Assembly: GCA_963989385.1 (NCBI GenBank)
Contig: OZ022499.1
Location: forward strand, 52,813,757-52,877,756
DNA length: 64,000 bases
DNA from: Ctena decussata
Lineage: Eukaryota; Mollusca; Bivalvia; Lucinida; Lucinidae
Direction of reading: 5' to 3'
Shown: in pieces, positions 25,901 through 31,386 of the stretch
Position numbering within the stretch: position 1 is the stretch's first letter
Layout of the letters: every line of letters starts with the position of its first letter
Program-made: the position numbers and the translations under genes
Notes under the pieces: model-generated
The model's input: the letters and a program-made list of their open reading frames with translations, nothing else
Told to the model about the DNA's origin: nothing
Databases searched by the model: none

Positions 25901-28550
25901 TTTGTGTCAGAATGTTCCTTGCATGAAGTCGTTTCTATTAATTGCAATTTGGCATTCCAAGATGGCCGCCATCTGCCGTTACTAAAATAGCACAAAACAT
26001 GAAAATGACAATATCTCAGTAACCGCTGAATGGATTTTGACGAAATTTGTGTCAGGATGATTCTTGCATTGAGATGTTTCAAAAATATCTAACTGTAGAC
26101 CAGTCATATTGGTCTCTGTTACTAAAAATAGAAAAATGTGAAAATTAGAAAATGTCAATGGAATTGGGTTAATTTTGTGTCAGAATGGTCCTTTCATTAA
26201 GCTTTTTCGATTTTTTGCATTTTGGCATTCCAAGATGGCTGCCATCTGCCGTTACTAAAAATAGCACAAAACATGAAAATGACAATATCTCAGTAACCGC
26301 TGAATGGATTTTGACGAAATTTGTGTCAAAATGATTCTTGCATTGAGATGTTTCAAAAATATCTAACTGTAGACCAGTCATGTTGGCCTCTGTTACTAAA
26401 AATAGAAAAATGTGAAAATTAGAAAATCTCAATGGAATTGGACCAAATTTGTGTCAGACTCCGGATGACTGATATATGGTCCTTGCATGAAGGCTTTTCG
26501 ATTTTTTACATTTTAGCAATCCAAGATGGCCGCCATCTGCCATTACTAAAAATAGTACACAACATGAAACTGGCAATATTTCAGTAACCCCTGAATGGAT
26601 TTTGATGAAATTTGTGGCAAAATGATTCTTGCACTGAGGTGATTCAAAAGTGAATATATAAAGACCAGGCAAGTTGGCCTCTGTTACTAAAAGTAGCAAA
26701 ATGTGAAAATGAGAAATTCTCAGTGGAATTGGACCAATTTTGTATCAGAATGGTCCTGTTGCACAATAGCCAGGTGAGCGATATCAGGCCCATTTGGGCC
26801 TCTTGTCTGTGTGTTCAAGTTATTCACTAATCTGATGACCATTGGTTATCAGTTCATAAAACGATACAATGTTCTGATGACCATTGGGCATCAGTGTGTC
26901 CAAATGATTCAGTTTTCTGAAAAATGTTGGTTATCAAGACATTCAAGTGATTCAGTATTCTGATAACCATTGGTTTATCAGTGTGTTCAAATGATTCTGT
27001 GTTCTGATGACCATTGGTTTATCAGTGTGTTCAAATGATTCAGTATTCTGATGACAATTGAGTATCAGTTGATCAAATGATTCGGTATTCTGATGACCAC
27101 TGGGTATTAGTGTGTTCAGATGATTCAGATTTCTGACAACCATTGGTTTATCAGAGTGTTCAAATGATTCTGTATTCTAATAACCATTGGTTTATCAGTG
27201 TGTTCAAATGATTCTGTATTCTGATAACCATTAGTTATCCGTGTATTCAAATGATTCAATATTCTGATAACTAAATGACTCAATATTCTGATGACCATTG
27301 GTTATCAGTGTGTTCAAGTGGTTCAGTATTCTGATAACCATTAAGTATCTTTTTGTTCAAATGATTAAGTATTCTGATAACCATTAGTTATCCTTGTGTT
27401 CAAAGGATTCAGTATTCTGATAACAATTGGGTGTCAGTGTCTTCAAATGATTCAGTATTCTGATAACCATTAGTTATCCCTATGTGCAAATGATTCAGCA
27501 TTTTGATAACCATTGGTTATCAGTGTGTTCCAAGTGATTCAGTATTCTGATAACCATAAGTTATCCTTGTGTCCAAATGATTCAGTATTCTGATAACCAT
27601 TAGTTATCCTTGTGTTCAAAGGATTCAGTATTCTGATAACCATTGGATGTCAGTGTGTTCAAGTGATTCCATATTCTGATGACCTTTAGGTGTTAGTGTG
27701 TTCAAATGATTCAGTATTCTGATGACCATCAGTGGTCATCAGTGTGTTCAAAGGATTTAATATTCTGATAGCTGTTGTTTATCAAGATGTTCAAGGGATT
27801 CAGTATTCTGAAATGAACCAATGTTTTGACATTACTGACACATAAAATTACTAAAATTATCTCCCTAAGATGTACCCTAATGTGCTTAAGTATTAGGACA
27901 GCTAAAAACAATTAATTTTCCATTTGTCCCATTACTTAAGTATGTTAGATTGTAGACACACCTCAGAGCAGGAGTATTCTTAGTTGCAAAGTGTGTGCCA
28001 TACTTAATAAGGGAGACCACTCTTACAACCAAAGGATTTGTTTCCCTAATCTCATGTTGTTAGCTGACCTTGACTGCCTGTTACTCTCCGTTGAACATTG
28101 CAAAATTTCCAGGAAAAAACCCCCGCAACTTGCAGTCCCAGAATTCTTGTCTCATTGCTAGTTCTCGCAGTCAGCTCTTCGCTTACTGATAATACAAATT
28201 ATACCTAATGTAGATGACTATGCAAATGTAGAGGACTATAATAGTTGTATGTATATTTTCAGGCTGCCTTATCTGGGCTGAGTGCCGAAGAATTAAAGAA
28301 GAGACAAGAATACTTAAGACAACAAAGAGACAAACTTGTTGAAATGAAGCGTAAAGAACGTGAAAAGCAGCTGTTGACAGCTGAGCAGAGTAATCCACAA
28401 AGACCTATGTCAGCGCGGGCCGCTAGACAAACCATGGACGGTAATGCAGGAGGGGACAATAAGAAAGTAACACCAGAAGAGCAGAAGAAACTGGACATGA
28501 GACGGGCTATAGCAAATAAACTCAAGTCTGAACTTATGGGGCCGAAATGA
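1850..28550 (+). CDS. CFAP36: CFAP36 (CCDC104/BARTL1), cilia- and flagella-associated protein 36; 5' exon(s) outside window
   Basis: Join 1850-1914, 7688-7798, 9543-9757, 15363-15516, 17993-18127, 19827-19964, 24480-24650, 28263-28550. All introns are GT-AG and every phase joins. About 425 residues are visible, against 342 for the whole human protein. The first four exons give the BART-like domain: VFDPS..EYKKIHREYKKV, VETLLDAF, and FEQVLAMDDFTIFVPMMVQKN, which tracks human LAAEDFTIFKAMMVQKN. A charged coiled coil follows (EFDDEQKRKSRTEKKDKK), then a low-complexity Pro/Lys linker and a conserved C-terminal helix (LSAEELKKRQEYLRQQRDKL, ending KLKSELMGPK). The family binds ARL3 and acts in cilia. 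The extra length comes mainly from the linker, including a duplicated exon. The N-terminal WVxxSIxxFLxxPxW-type exon of the family was not found in 1-1849. Confidence 0.95.
2455..2584. mobile_element. fragment of the AGCTCCAGA...GGGGTCACAACAT hAT-like MITE
   Basis: Carries the CCAGAGCTCCAGA end, ATGTGACCCCT, then the facing AGGGCTCACAACATGTG, as in the intact copy at 22989-23191. The right end is missing, so this is a truncated copy. Confidence 0.55.
2775..4426. mobile_element. CAGGGCTTCC...GGAAGCCCTG transposon with 6-bp target duplication
   Basis: Terminal inverted repeats are CAGGGCTTCC and GGAAGCCCTG, flanked by perfect CTACAG at 2769-2774 and 4427-4432. Length 1,652 bp; only short random frames inside, so non-autonomous. 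Interrupts the 180-bp-repeat element at 2585-5147. Confidence 0.75.
2995..3274. repeat. 136-bp tandem duplication inside the CAG element
   Basis: The unit starting GCAGTCTAATCAGAGTC at 2995 is repeated from 3131 and ends CTTACGGAA. The second copy has a roughly 9-10-bp insertion (TCTGAAGAC) but is otherwise nearly identical, which points to a recent duplication. Confidence 0.85.
5619..6157. mobile_element. TTAA-target transposon with AGGTAGGTTCCTG termini
   Basis: TTAA at 5615-5618 and 6158-6161 flanks AGGTAGGTTCCTG and its exact inverse CAGGAACCTACCT. The 539-bp interior has no coding frame. A diverged relic of the same interior lies at about 52360-52720 (shared CAGCATGACGT and GTGTGCGAAGCAGAGTTAGG-like motifs). 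TTAA targets are used by piggyBac and Kolobok; the termini do not settle which. Confidence 0.75.
6160..6846. mobile_element. transposon with about 60-bp inverted repeats, abutting the TTAA element
   Basis: The left end reads AAGGTAAGCTTTGAATTTTA and continues with GATGTATTAGAATT. The right end is its inverse for about 60 bp with few mismatches (TAAAATTCAAAGCTTACCTT). The 91-codon frame at 6597-6872 overlaps the right terminus and looks fortuitous. A GC-rich patch and a G homopolymer (6490-6505) lie inside. Confidence 0.65.
6850..7610. other. intronic stretch without recognisable gene
   Basis: Contains a short CpG-rich patch (about 6948-7010) and otherwise unassigned sequence with GGGTGGTTCC-like motifs (7180-7320). 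No exon-like frame bounded by splice signals and no family recognised. Confidence 0.4.
7617..7660. mobile_element. terminal fragment of the hAT-like ...CTTATCTGGAGCAC MITE
   Basis: AATTATCCC...CCCCTTCTTATCTGGAGCAC matches the right end of the elements at 22989-23191 and 51200-51404. It stops 27 bp before the CFAP36 exon at 7688. Confidence 0.6.
7688..7798 (+). CDS. CFAP36: CFAP36 exon b
   Basis: Acceptor ATTGTAG ends at 7687; donor GTATAC starts at 7799; 37 codons, phase 0 at both ends. VETLLDAFTKDSSLSHEEVV corresponds to human VEKLLEGYLKEIGINEDQF in the BART-like domain. Confidence 0.92.
7820..8076. mobile_element. MITE of the TTAAGGTGTAYGGGTACAC family
   Basis: A foldback element with ends TAAGGTGTATGGGGATACC and GTGTACCAAATGACCTTA and facing GGAAAGAATTTGCTC / GGAGCAAATTC-type inner arms. 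Other copies are at about 1480-1650 (partial), 10045-10569, 16137-16497, 18434-18650, 34236-34345 (partial), 38770-38950 and 40060-40277. Confidence 0.7.
8240..8519 (-). mobile_element. tRNA-derived SINE, full length
   Basis: Perfect 12-bp target duplication GTAAAAATAAGA at 8228-8239 and 8520-8531. Read on the minus strand the tRNA-like head has an A box (TAGCGCAATCGG) and B box (GGTTTGAAACC type), then a body ending in (TTGA/TCAA)n tail repeats. Same family as five other copies in the window. Confidence 0.9.
8524..9028. repeat. 115-bp tandem repeat, about three units
   Basis: Units begin CTGTGTAAAAATAAGAACTG (8811, 8926) and end CATATGACCATGTAA. The first unit is broken by both a SINE and a CAG...CTG MITE. 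The apparent 97- and 69-codon minus-strand frames here are repeat artefacts. Confidence 0.85.
8544..8717. mobile_element. CAGGCCTCATACT...AGTATGAGGCCTG MITE with 6-bp duplication
   Basis: Thirteen-bp inverted termini flanked by perfect CTATGT at 8538-8543 and 8718-8723; 174 bp. The interior is a run of CAGGCTT/AGGCTTT words. It disrupts the first unit of the 115-bp repeat. Confidence 0.85.
9543..9757 (+). CDS. CFAP36: CFAP36 exon c
   Basis: Acceptor TTTCACAG ends at 9542; donor GTAAGG starts at 9758; enters phase 0 and leaves with two bases (GC). The most conserved part of the BART-like domain: FEQVLAMDDFTIFVPMMVQK and IELQQQALMLI, then an acidic loop DDDEEIMKKIL. The frame runs into a stop directly after the donor, confirming the splice. 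Confidence 0.96.
10045..10569. mobile_element. TTAAGGTGTA-family MITE split by a SINE
   Basis: The left half (CTTAAGGCATATAGGTACACC) and right half (GAAAATGGAAGAGTTGCTTC...AATAGCTTAA) match the copy at 7820-8076. The SINE at 10135-10406 sits between them. Confidence 0.75.
10135..10406 (+). mobile_element. tRNA-derived SINE, full length
   Basis: Head GGGCCGGGTAGCGCAATCGG (A box) and GGTTCGAATCC (B box) are intact; the tail is AACCAACCAACC. A 14-bp target duplication AATCTCTAGAGGAC lies at 10121-10134 and 10407-10420. The anticodon arm is imperfect, so this is a SINE head and not a tRNA gene. Good type copy for the family. Confidence 0.93.
10805..11022. mobile_element. MITE, second copy of the 1194-1393 family
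   Basis: Shares TATTAGGCTATAAGA at the left, the internal GATCTAGATTTTTGGGG and GAAATACAGTT at the right. An inner inverted pair ATCTAGATCCATCTTG/CAAGATGGATCTAGAT-type gives a central hairpin at about 10931-10963. Confidence 0.6.
11111..14638 (+). mobile_element. HINE/Helentron-like element with 168-bp satellite core
   Basis: The 5' end is TATGTCTCCCCCC with a hairpin against GGGAGACAT, then a CTGTCCGTCTGTCTG-rich stretch. The core from about 11214 to 14420 is roughly 19 tandem units of about 168 bp (GTTCTATAACTTGAAAAC, ATCAATCAACATGAGACG, GAGTTATTTCCCTTGGAAC). Units near the 5' end are nearly identical and decay toward the 3' end. The 3' part has the inverse subterminal repeat GGGGAGACAT, a hairpin TGTTTTTTCGTAGAAAAACA and then CTAG before T. 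No Rep/helicase. A shorter inverted copy is at 54802-56680. Many short frames across the array are artefacts. Confidence 0.85.
15114..15334. mobile_element. TTAA-target MITE (CCTTTTT...AAAAAAGGG)
   Basis: TTAA at 15110-15113 and 15335-15338 flank CCTTTTT and AAAAAAGGG ends; inner arms include ATGGACT/AAGTCCAT. The interior has the CAAACAGTGCAGACCCAG core seen at 845-1135. It ends 24 bp before a CFAP36 exon. PiggyBac-like by target and CC/GG ends. Confidence 0.65.
15363..15516 (+). CDS. CFAP36: CFAP36 exon d (coiled coil)
   Basis: Acceptor CTTTCAG ends at 15362; the first base completes GC+T (Ala) from the previous exon; donor GTAATT starts at 15517 after a whole codon. Encodes QSQREFDDEQKRKSRTEKKD and a second Glu/Lys-rich stretch, matching human SKEEYDQEEERKRKKQ. 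A second AG four bases downstream would break the frame. Confidence 0.92.
15523..15760. mobile_element. foldback MITE, TGAGCC...GGCTCA family (P1)
   Basis: The outer arms TGAGCCATGACACGAGGAAA and its inverse enclose AACCAACAAAGTGG/CCATTTTGTTGGTT and inner GATCAGAGTCTTCGCTG arms. Starts only six bases after the preceding exon. Related copies: 20752-21120, 24000-24213, 28918-29151, 34392-34612, 36091-36238 and 40309-40541. Confidence 0.8.
15893..16062 (+). mobile_element. minimal HINE-like element without satellite core
   Basis: The 5' end TTAGCTCGCCTGAACGAAG carries a hairpin (CTGAACGAAGTTCAG), then a GGCGTTAGCGGTGGCAGCGG stretch. Near the 3' end are the inverse subterminal repeat TCAGGCGAGCT, a hairpin CCTGTCCCGGTGACAGG and CTTG before T. 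Only about 170 bp, so the essential termini are easy to see. Confidence 0.75.
16137..16497. mobile_element. TTAAGGTGTA-family MITE split by a truncated SINE
   Basis: TTAAGGTCTTTGGGTACACC at the left and CTGTACCCATTTACCTTAA at the right; the middle is interrupted at 16206-16410. Confidence 0.7.
16206..16410 (+). mobile_element. tRNA-derived SINE, 5'-truncated
   Basis: Lacks the tRNA head and starts at GGTCTGGCCACATAC. Flanked by a perfect 13-bp duplication TCCTAGAGGAGCA (16193-16205 and 16411-16423). 5' truncation with an intact duplication is the expected outcome of incomplete reverse transcription. Confidence 0.9.
16640..16845. mobile_element. two tandem hairpin MITEs (TATTGGGACACCTAAA family)
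   Basis: Two nearly perfect palindromes follow each other, each TATTGGGAxACxTAAAA...CATTTGTCCCAAATGG...TTTTAGGTGTCCC. They are separated by AAGCACATTAGGG, the family terminus. Another intact copy is at 22381-22493, a half copy at 27872-27938 and a fragment near 1130. Confidence 0.8.
17334..17480. mobile_element. 147-bp foldback MITE
   Basis: Arms AGAAAACCATGTAAGTG...TTTATCAGGC and the inverse GCCTGATAAACTTGATATC...ACATGGTATTCT pair over about 45 bp. Core CAGAAACACGTCGG...GCTGTTTCTGG. Single copy seen. Confidence 0.75.
17522..17770. mobile_element. foldback MITE, TGAGCCACAT family (Q1)
   Basis: Ends TGAGCCACATGATG / CACATGATGTGGCTCA, then AACAATGTGGCATTGGTGAC and a core palindrome GATCAGACTGCACA...AGTCTGATCAGAGTC. 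Copies: 22543-22816 (reverse), 23815-23935 (partial) and 33988-34198. Shares the terminal TGAGCC and the core with the P family. Confidence 0.75.
17993..18127 (+). CDS. CFAP36: CFAP36 exon e (first copy of duplicated exon)
   Basis: Acceptor TACTTATAG ends at 17992; donor GTAAGT starts at 18128; 45 codons, phase 0/0. Residues include AMASLMTQESNASLKNIPAI and two PKVIPxQK repeats (PKVIPEQK, PKVIPAQK). Falls in the variable linker between coiled coil and C-terminal helix. It aligns over its whole length with exon 19827-19964, identical at about 30 of 45 positions. Confidence 0.9.
18434..18650. mobile_element. TTAAGGTGTA-family MITE
   Basis: CCTTAAGGTGAGTTGGTACAC at the left, GAAAAGAATTTGCTCC/GGAGCAAATTATTGCC inner arms, and CCCCCTTTGTAAAAATGG at the right. 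In the intron between the two duplicated CFAP36 exons. Confidence 0.65.
19827..19964 (+). CDS. CFAP36: CFAP36 exon f (second copy of duplicated exon)
   Basis: Acceptor CACCTTGTAG ends at 19826; donor GTAAGT starts at 19965; 46 codons, phase 0/0. Residues AMSDLVTHESN and PPIQPKFIPAQKPKVI parallel exon e. One extra Leu (SNLASL versus SNASL) accounts for the 3-bp length difference. Because both copies are phase 0/0, transcripts could keep both or use one without a frameshift. Confidence 0.9.
20090..20445. repeat. degenerate minisatellite of AATGAATAATGAATGGCCAC words
   Basis: Irregular tandem words AATGAATAA, GAATGGCCAC and GAAATGAAT repeat about a dozen times at about 25-35 bp. Frames on either strand here are by-products. 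Confidence 0.7.
20670..20708. repeat. C-run plus (CCA)n microsatellite
   Basis: CCCCCCCCCACCACCACCACC run; gives a false His/Pro-rich frame. Confidence 0.9.
20752..21120. mobile_element. foldback MITE, TGAGCC family (P2), interrupted
   Basis: CAACAAAGTGGCATGTGTGC and the facing GCACACTTGCCACTTCGTTG mark the arms; the core has GATCAGAGTCT / AGACTCTGATC. Split by the hAT-like insertion at 20895-21033. Confidence 0.75.
20895..21033. mobile_element. 139-bp hAT-like MITE with perfect 8-bp duplication
   Basis: TAGGGCTTCTAC and GTAGAAGCCCTA termini (12/12) flanked by CTTTAGGC at 20887-20894 and 21034-21041. An 8-bp duplication with TAGGG ends is standard for hAT. Confidence 0.88.
21540..21755. mobile_element. 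Tc1/mariner-type MITE (CAGTCAACTC family, T1)
   Basis: TA-flanked CAGTCAACTCTCAG...CAAGAGTTGACTG, with inner palindromic arms (TCTCAAACTACTGATATCTC). Sister copies with TA flanks are at 41162-41383 and 62758-62963. Confidence 0.8.
22018..22540. repeat. imperfect tandem duplication of about 230 bp
   Basis: GACTTAGCAAT...CATTACACTCAGAGAAAAGT...GAAGCCATATTGACAGTATA...TTTCTGGCTCCACAGG occurs at about 22032-22210 and again at about 22240-22540. The second unit is interrupted by the hairpin MITE at 22381-22493. Confidence 0.75.
22381..22493. mobile_element. hairpin MITE (TATTGGGACACCTAAA family), TA target
   Basis: CCCTAATGTGCTTAAGTATT at the left, ATGCACATTACGG at the right; TA at 22379-22380 and 22494-22495. 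The preceding tandem unit shows the uninterrupted GACAGTATAGTTTCTGG. Confidence 0.85.
22543..22816. mobile_element. foldback MITE, Q family (Q2)
   Basis: TGAGCCATGTTATCTGACTT at the left and CACTTAGTGGCTCA at the right, with AACAATGTGGCAACC and GATCAGACTGCACTT...AGTCTGATC core. A short internal duplication with G-runs is at 22590-22690. Confidence 0.7.
22989..23191. mobile_element. CAGTGCTCCAGATAAG MITE with perfect 6-bp duplication
   Basis: CAGTGCTCCAGATAAG faces CTTATCTAGAGCACTG; the centre is the palindrome AGAACCGTCTCATCGAGACG. CCAGTC at 22983-22988 and 23192-23197. Sister copies: 32488-32687, 51200-51404 and fragments at 2455-2584 and 7617-7660. Confidence 0.88.
24000..24213. mobile_element. 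foldback MITE, P family (P3), next to partial Q3 (about 23815-23935)
   Basis: AGCCACAACATGACAAAACC and its inverse GGTTTTGTTGTGACATGGCT frame the usual AACCAACAAAGTGG and GACTCTGATCAGAC motifs. Just upstream, 23815-23935 is a partial Q-family copy. Confidence 0.7.
24251..24292. repeat. C homopolymer tract
   Basis: About 35 C interrupted once; flanked by C-rich and A-rich DNA. Confidence 0.9.
24480..24650 (+). CDS. CFAP36: CFAP36 exon g (linker)
   Basis: Acceptor CACTTTACAG ends at 24479; donor GTAAGT starts at 24651; 57 codons, phase 0/0. Encodes SVVVTPDPSQTTIGAGLQPK, then SKLPGISSSEAAANWLKSAQ and a Ser/Thr-rich run. LPGI matches the human KIPGL motif in the same linker. Probably disordered. 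Confidence 0.9.
24657..27830. repeat. about 45-bp minisatellite with palindromic unit, split by an element
   Basis: Units TTCAAATGATTCAGTATTC + TGATAACCATTGGTTATCAG + TGTG repeat irregularly, roughly 25 copies, at 24657-24819 and 26806-27830. TGATAACC-ATT-GGTTATCA is itself a palindrome. The first units abut the donor of CFAP36 exon g. The gap is the element at 24820-26805. Confidence 0.88.
24820..26805 (+). mobile_element. HINE-like element with AAGATGGCCGCCAT satellite core
   Basis: The 5' end TTAGCTCACCTGGCCCGTAG holds the hairpin GGCCCGTAGGGCC, then CGTCCGGCGTGCATCGTGCG. The core repeats of about 150-300 bp each have CCAAGATGGCCGCCAT-like and GTTACTAAAAATAGCA motifs. The 3' end has inverse subterminal GCCAGGTGAGC, hairpin AGGCCCATTTGGGCCT and CTTG before T. 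Inserted in the 45-bp minisatellite. The 182-codon frame at 25292-25840 is made of these repeats and is not a gene. Confidence 0.82.
27872..27938. mobile_element. half copy of the TATTGGGACACCTAAA hairpin MITE
   Basis: ACCCTAATGTGCTTAAGTAT, GGACAGCTAAAA and TTTTCCATTTGTCCCA, without the facing arm. Confidence 0.7.
28263..28550 (+). CDS. CFAP36: CFAP36 terminal exon h
   Basis: Acceptor TATATTTTCAG ends at 28262; 95 codons plus TGA. AALSGLSAEELKKRQEYLRQ, QRDKLVEMKRKEREKQLL and EEQKKLDMRRAIANKLKSEL align with human [20 protein letters not shown] and LLKRRLLAEKLKEEV. This is the strongest single identification of the gene. The 3' UTR starts at 28551; its end is not evident, as no AATAAA lies close by. 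Confidence 0.96.
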   Translation, partial: AALSGLSAEELKKRQEYLRQQRDKLVEMKRKEREKQLLTAEQSNPQRPMSARAARQTMDGNAGGDNKKVTPEEQKKLDMRRAIANKLKSELMGPK

Positions 28551-28629
28551 TTGTGATATTGACTGTTTGTTACTCAATTCATTCCATTGTTGTCTTTTAT
28601 AAAGAGATTACTGGGTTTACAGAGCATCA

Positions 28630-28852
28630 GGGGCCATATTCATAAAACGACTTAAGTCGTTGCTATGCTGTTGCTAAGGCTAAATTTCTTTGAAGGAGAT
28701 TCCCTACAACTATGAAATTTGGTCTGGAGGAACAGTCTTTGTAAGACTGTTCCTCAAGACCAAATTTCATAGTTGTAGGGAATCTCCTTTATAAGTATTT
28801 AGCCTTAGCAACCGCATAGCAACGACTTAAGTGGCTTTATGAATACGGCCCC
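28630..28852. mobile_element. 223-bp foldback element just after the CFAP36 stop
   Basis: GGGGCCATATTCATAAA and TTTATGAATACGGCCCC at the ends. Inner arms AACGACTTAAGT / ACTTAAGTCG-type and a nearly perfect inner hairpin of about 50 bp per arm (GGAGATTCCCTACAACTATG). It begins 80 bp after the stop, so it may be part of the CFAP36 3' UTR. Confidence 0.85.
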
Positions 28853-28917
28853 AGATCAGATAATTAGGGTCTCTGATGATAACTCTTGGGTAATTTTTTT
28901 TGTATCTAAAACATACT

Positions 28918-29151
28918 TGAGCCGCAACAAAACAAAACCAACAAAGTTGCATGTGCACCCAGCAAAGACTCAGACCACCCTGGGCATCTACCAAATCTGA
29001 TCAGAGTCTGCCCTGTGTGCTTAAAGGGTAGCTTAGGGTCTAAGCTAGCTCCATGTGGACAGCAAAGACTGATCAGACTGTGCCAATGCCCAAGCTGATC
29101 TGAGTCTTCTGTTGGTGCATATGCAACTGTTGGTTTGATCGTGTCCCCGCT
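28918..29151. mobile_element. foldback MITE, P family (P4)
   Basis: TGAGCCGCAACAAAACAAAA at the left and GTTTGATCGTGTCCCCGCTCA at the right; core GATCAGAGTCTGCCC / AGCAAAGACTGATCAGACT. Confidence 0.7.
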
Positions 29152-29160
29152 CACTTTTAT

Positions 29161-31386
29161 TAGCTCACCTGAGCCGAAGGCTCATAGGTGAGCTTATAGT
29201 ATAGGCAGGCATCCGTCGTCCGTCGTCCGTCCGCCGTCGTCAACATTTTCAAACAACTTCTCCTCTGAAGCCATGGGGCCGATTCTTTCCATATTTCACA
29301 TAAAGCATCTATAGGTGGGGGGAACGAATAATTGTGTTTTTTGTTCAATTGGCATAAGAACTCTGGTTGCTATGGCAACTTATAGTTTCCATTGACTTAT
29401 AATGGGAAAAGTGGAAATTGGCAATTTTTGCTGCCTCACTGCAGTTATTTAGAATTTGTTTGTATAGAAATGTTTCTTGTGTAGTCCTCTACGATTCATA
29501 AGAATTTTGTTCAAATCGCTGAATTTGATTGGTTGCCATGGCAAAATAAAGGGTAAAGTTTCGAAAAAATCAAAAAAAAAATCTTCTTCTCAGAAGCCAT
29601 CAGGGGGATGAAGCTGATACTTTGCATATATGTTAAAGACATTAGCCTCTACATAAATTGTGTTTTTTCTTCCAATCCCATAGGAACTCTGGTTGCTATG
29701 GCAACTTATAGTTTCCATTGACTTACAATGGGAAAAGTGGAAATTGGCAATTTTTGCTGTCTCACTGCAGTTATTTAGAATTTGTTTGTATAGAAATGTT
29801 TCTTGAGTAATCCTTTATGATTCATATGAATTTTGTTCAAATCGCTGAATTTGATTGGTTGCCATGGCAAAAAAAAGGGTAAATTTTCGAAAAAATATAA
29901 AAAAATCTTCTCCTCAGAAGCCATAAGAAGGATGAAGCTGATACTTTGCATATATGTTAAAGACATTAGCCTTTACATAAATTGTGTTTTTTCTTCCAAT
30001 CCCATAGGAACTCTGGTTGCTATGGCAACTTATAGTTTCCATTGACTTACAATGGGAAAAGTGGAAATTGGCAATTTTTGCTGTCTCACTGCAGTTATTT
30101 AGAATTTGTTTGTATAGAAATGTTTCTTGAGTAACCCTTTATGATTCATATGAATTTTGTTCAAATCGCTGAATTTGATTGGTTGCCATGGCAAAAAAAA
30201 GGGTAAATTTTCGAAAAAATATAAAAAAATCTTCTCCTCAGAAGCCATAAGAAGGATGAAGCTGATACTTTCCATATATGTTAAAGACATTAGCCTCTAC
30301 ATAAATTATGTTTTTTCTTCCAATCCCATAAGAACTCTGATTGCTATGGCAACTTATAGTTTCCATTGACTTATAATGGGAAAAGTGGAAATTGGCAATT
30401 TTTGCTGTCTCACTGCAGTTATTTAGAATTTGTTTGTATAGAAATGTTTCTTGAGTAATCCTTTATGATTCATATGAATTTTGTTCAAATCGCTGAATTT
30501 GATTGGTTGCCATGGCAAAAAAAAGGGTAAATTTTCGAAAAAATATAAAAAAATCTTCTCCTCAGAAGCCATAAGAAGGATGAAGCTGATACTTTGCATA
30601 TATGTTAAAGACATAAGCCTCTACATAAATTGTGTTTTTTCTTCCAATCCCATAAGAACTCTGGTTGCTATGGCAACTTATAGTTTCCATTGACTTATAA
30701 TGGGAAAAGTGGAAATTGGCAATTTTTGCTGTCTCACTGCAGTTATTTAGAATTTGTTTGTATAGAAATGTTTCTTGAGTAGTCCTTTATGATTCATATG
30801 AATTTTGTCCGAATTGCTAAATTTGATTGGTTGGCAAAATAAAGGGTAAATTTTTGAAAAAATATTCAAAAATCTTTTCCTCAGAAGCCATAATAGGGAT
30901 GAAGCTGATACTTTGCATACATGTTAATGACATTAGCCTGTACCTAACTTATGTTTTATATTATCGTTGTCCATGTGAATTCATTGCTATGGAAACTTAA
31001 ATTTTCCATAGCCATACGATGGGGAAAATGGAAATTTGGCATTTATTTATGTGATTCTGCAGATATTTTGACATAAGCTTTACAGAAATGTTCCTGGAGT
31101 AGTCCTCTACCAGCCATATGAATTTTGCCCAAATCCCTGATTTTGGTTGGTTGCCATGGCAACAGAAATGCCAAATTTTCGATTTTTTTTTTTGCCAAAA
31201 ATCTTCTCAGAAGCCCTAAAGGAGGATAATGTTGAATCTCTTTTGCCTAAATGTTTTTGATATTATCCTCTACATAAATGGGTGTTTCTTTGCTGTTGTA
31301 CATGTTGCTTTGTTGCTGTGGCAACTTCAAGTTTTTTCAGCATAACCTCAGTGCTCAGGTGAGCTACAGGACCAATGGTCCTCTGG
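29161..31386 (+). mobile_element. HINE-like element with 324-bp satellite core
   Basis: The 5' end TTAGCTCACCTGAGCCGAAG folds on GGCTCATAGGTGAGCT, followed by CGTCGTCCGTCGTCCG. The core has at least four units of 324 bp (repeats of ATGAAGCTGATACTTT and GTTGCTATGGCAAC). 3': exact inverse subterminal repeat GCTCAGGTGAGCT, hairpin AGGACCAATGGTCCT and CTGG before T. Total 2,226 bp. Short frames repeated every 324 bp are artefacts. Confidence 0.87.

Noticed and set aside
24657..27830. CRISPR-like array of regularly spaced repeats
   Set aside because: No conserved direct repeat with unique spacers; the whole unit of about 45 bp is repeated, in a eukaryotic intron.
29775..30693. Series of 63- and 70-codon frames on both strands
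   Set aside because: They recur every 324 bp exactly with the satellite unit; repeat artefacts.
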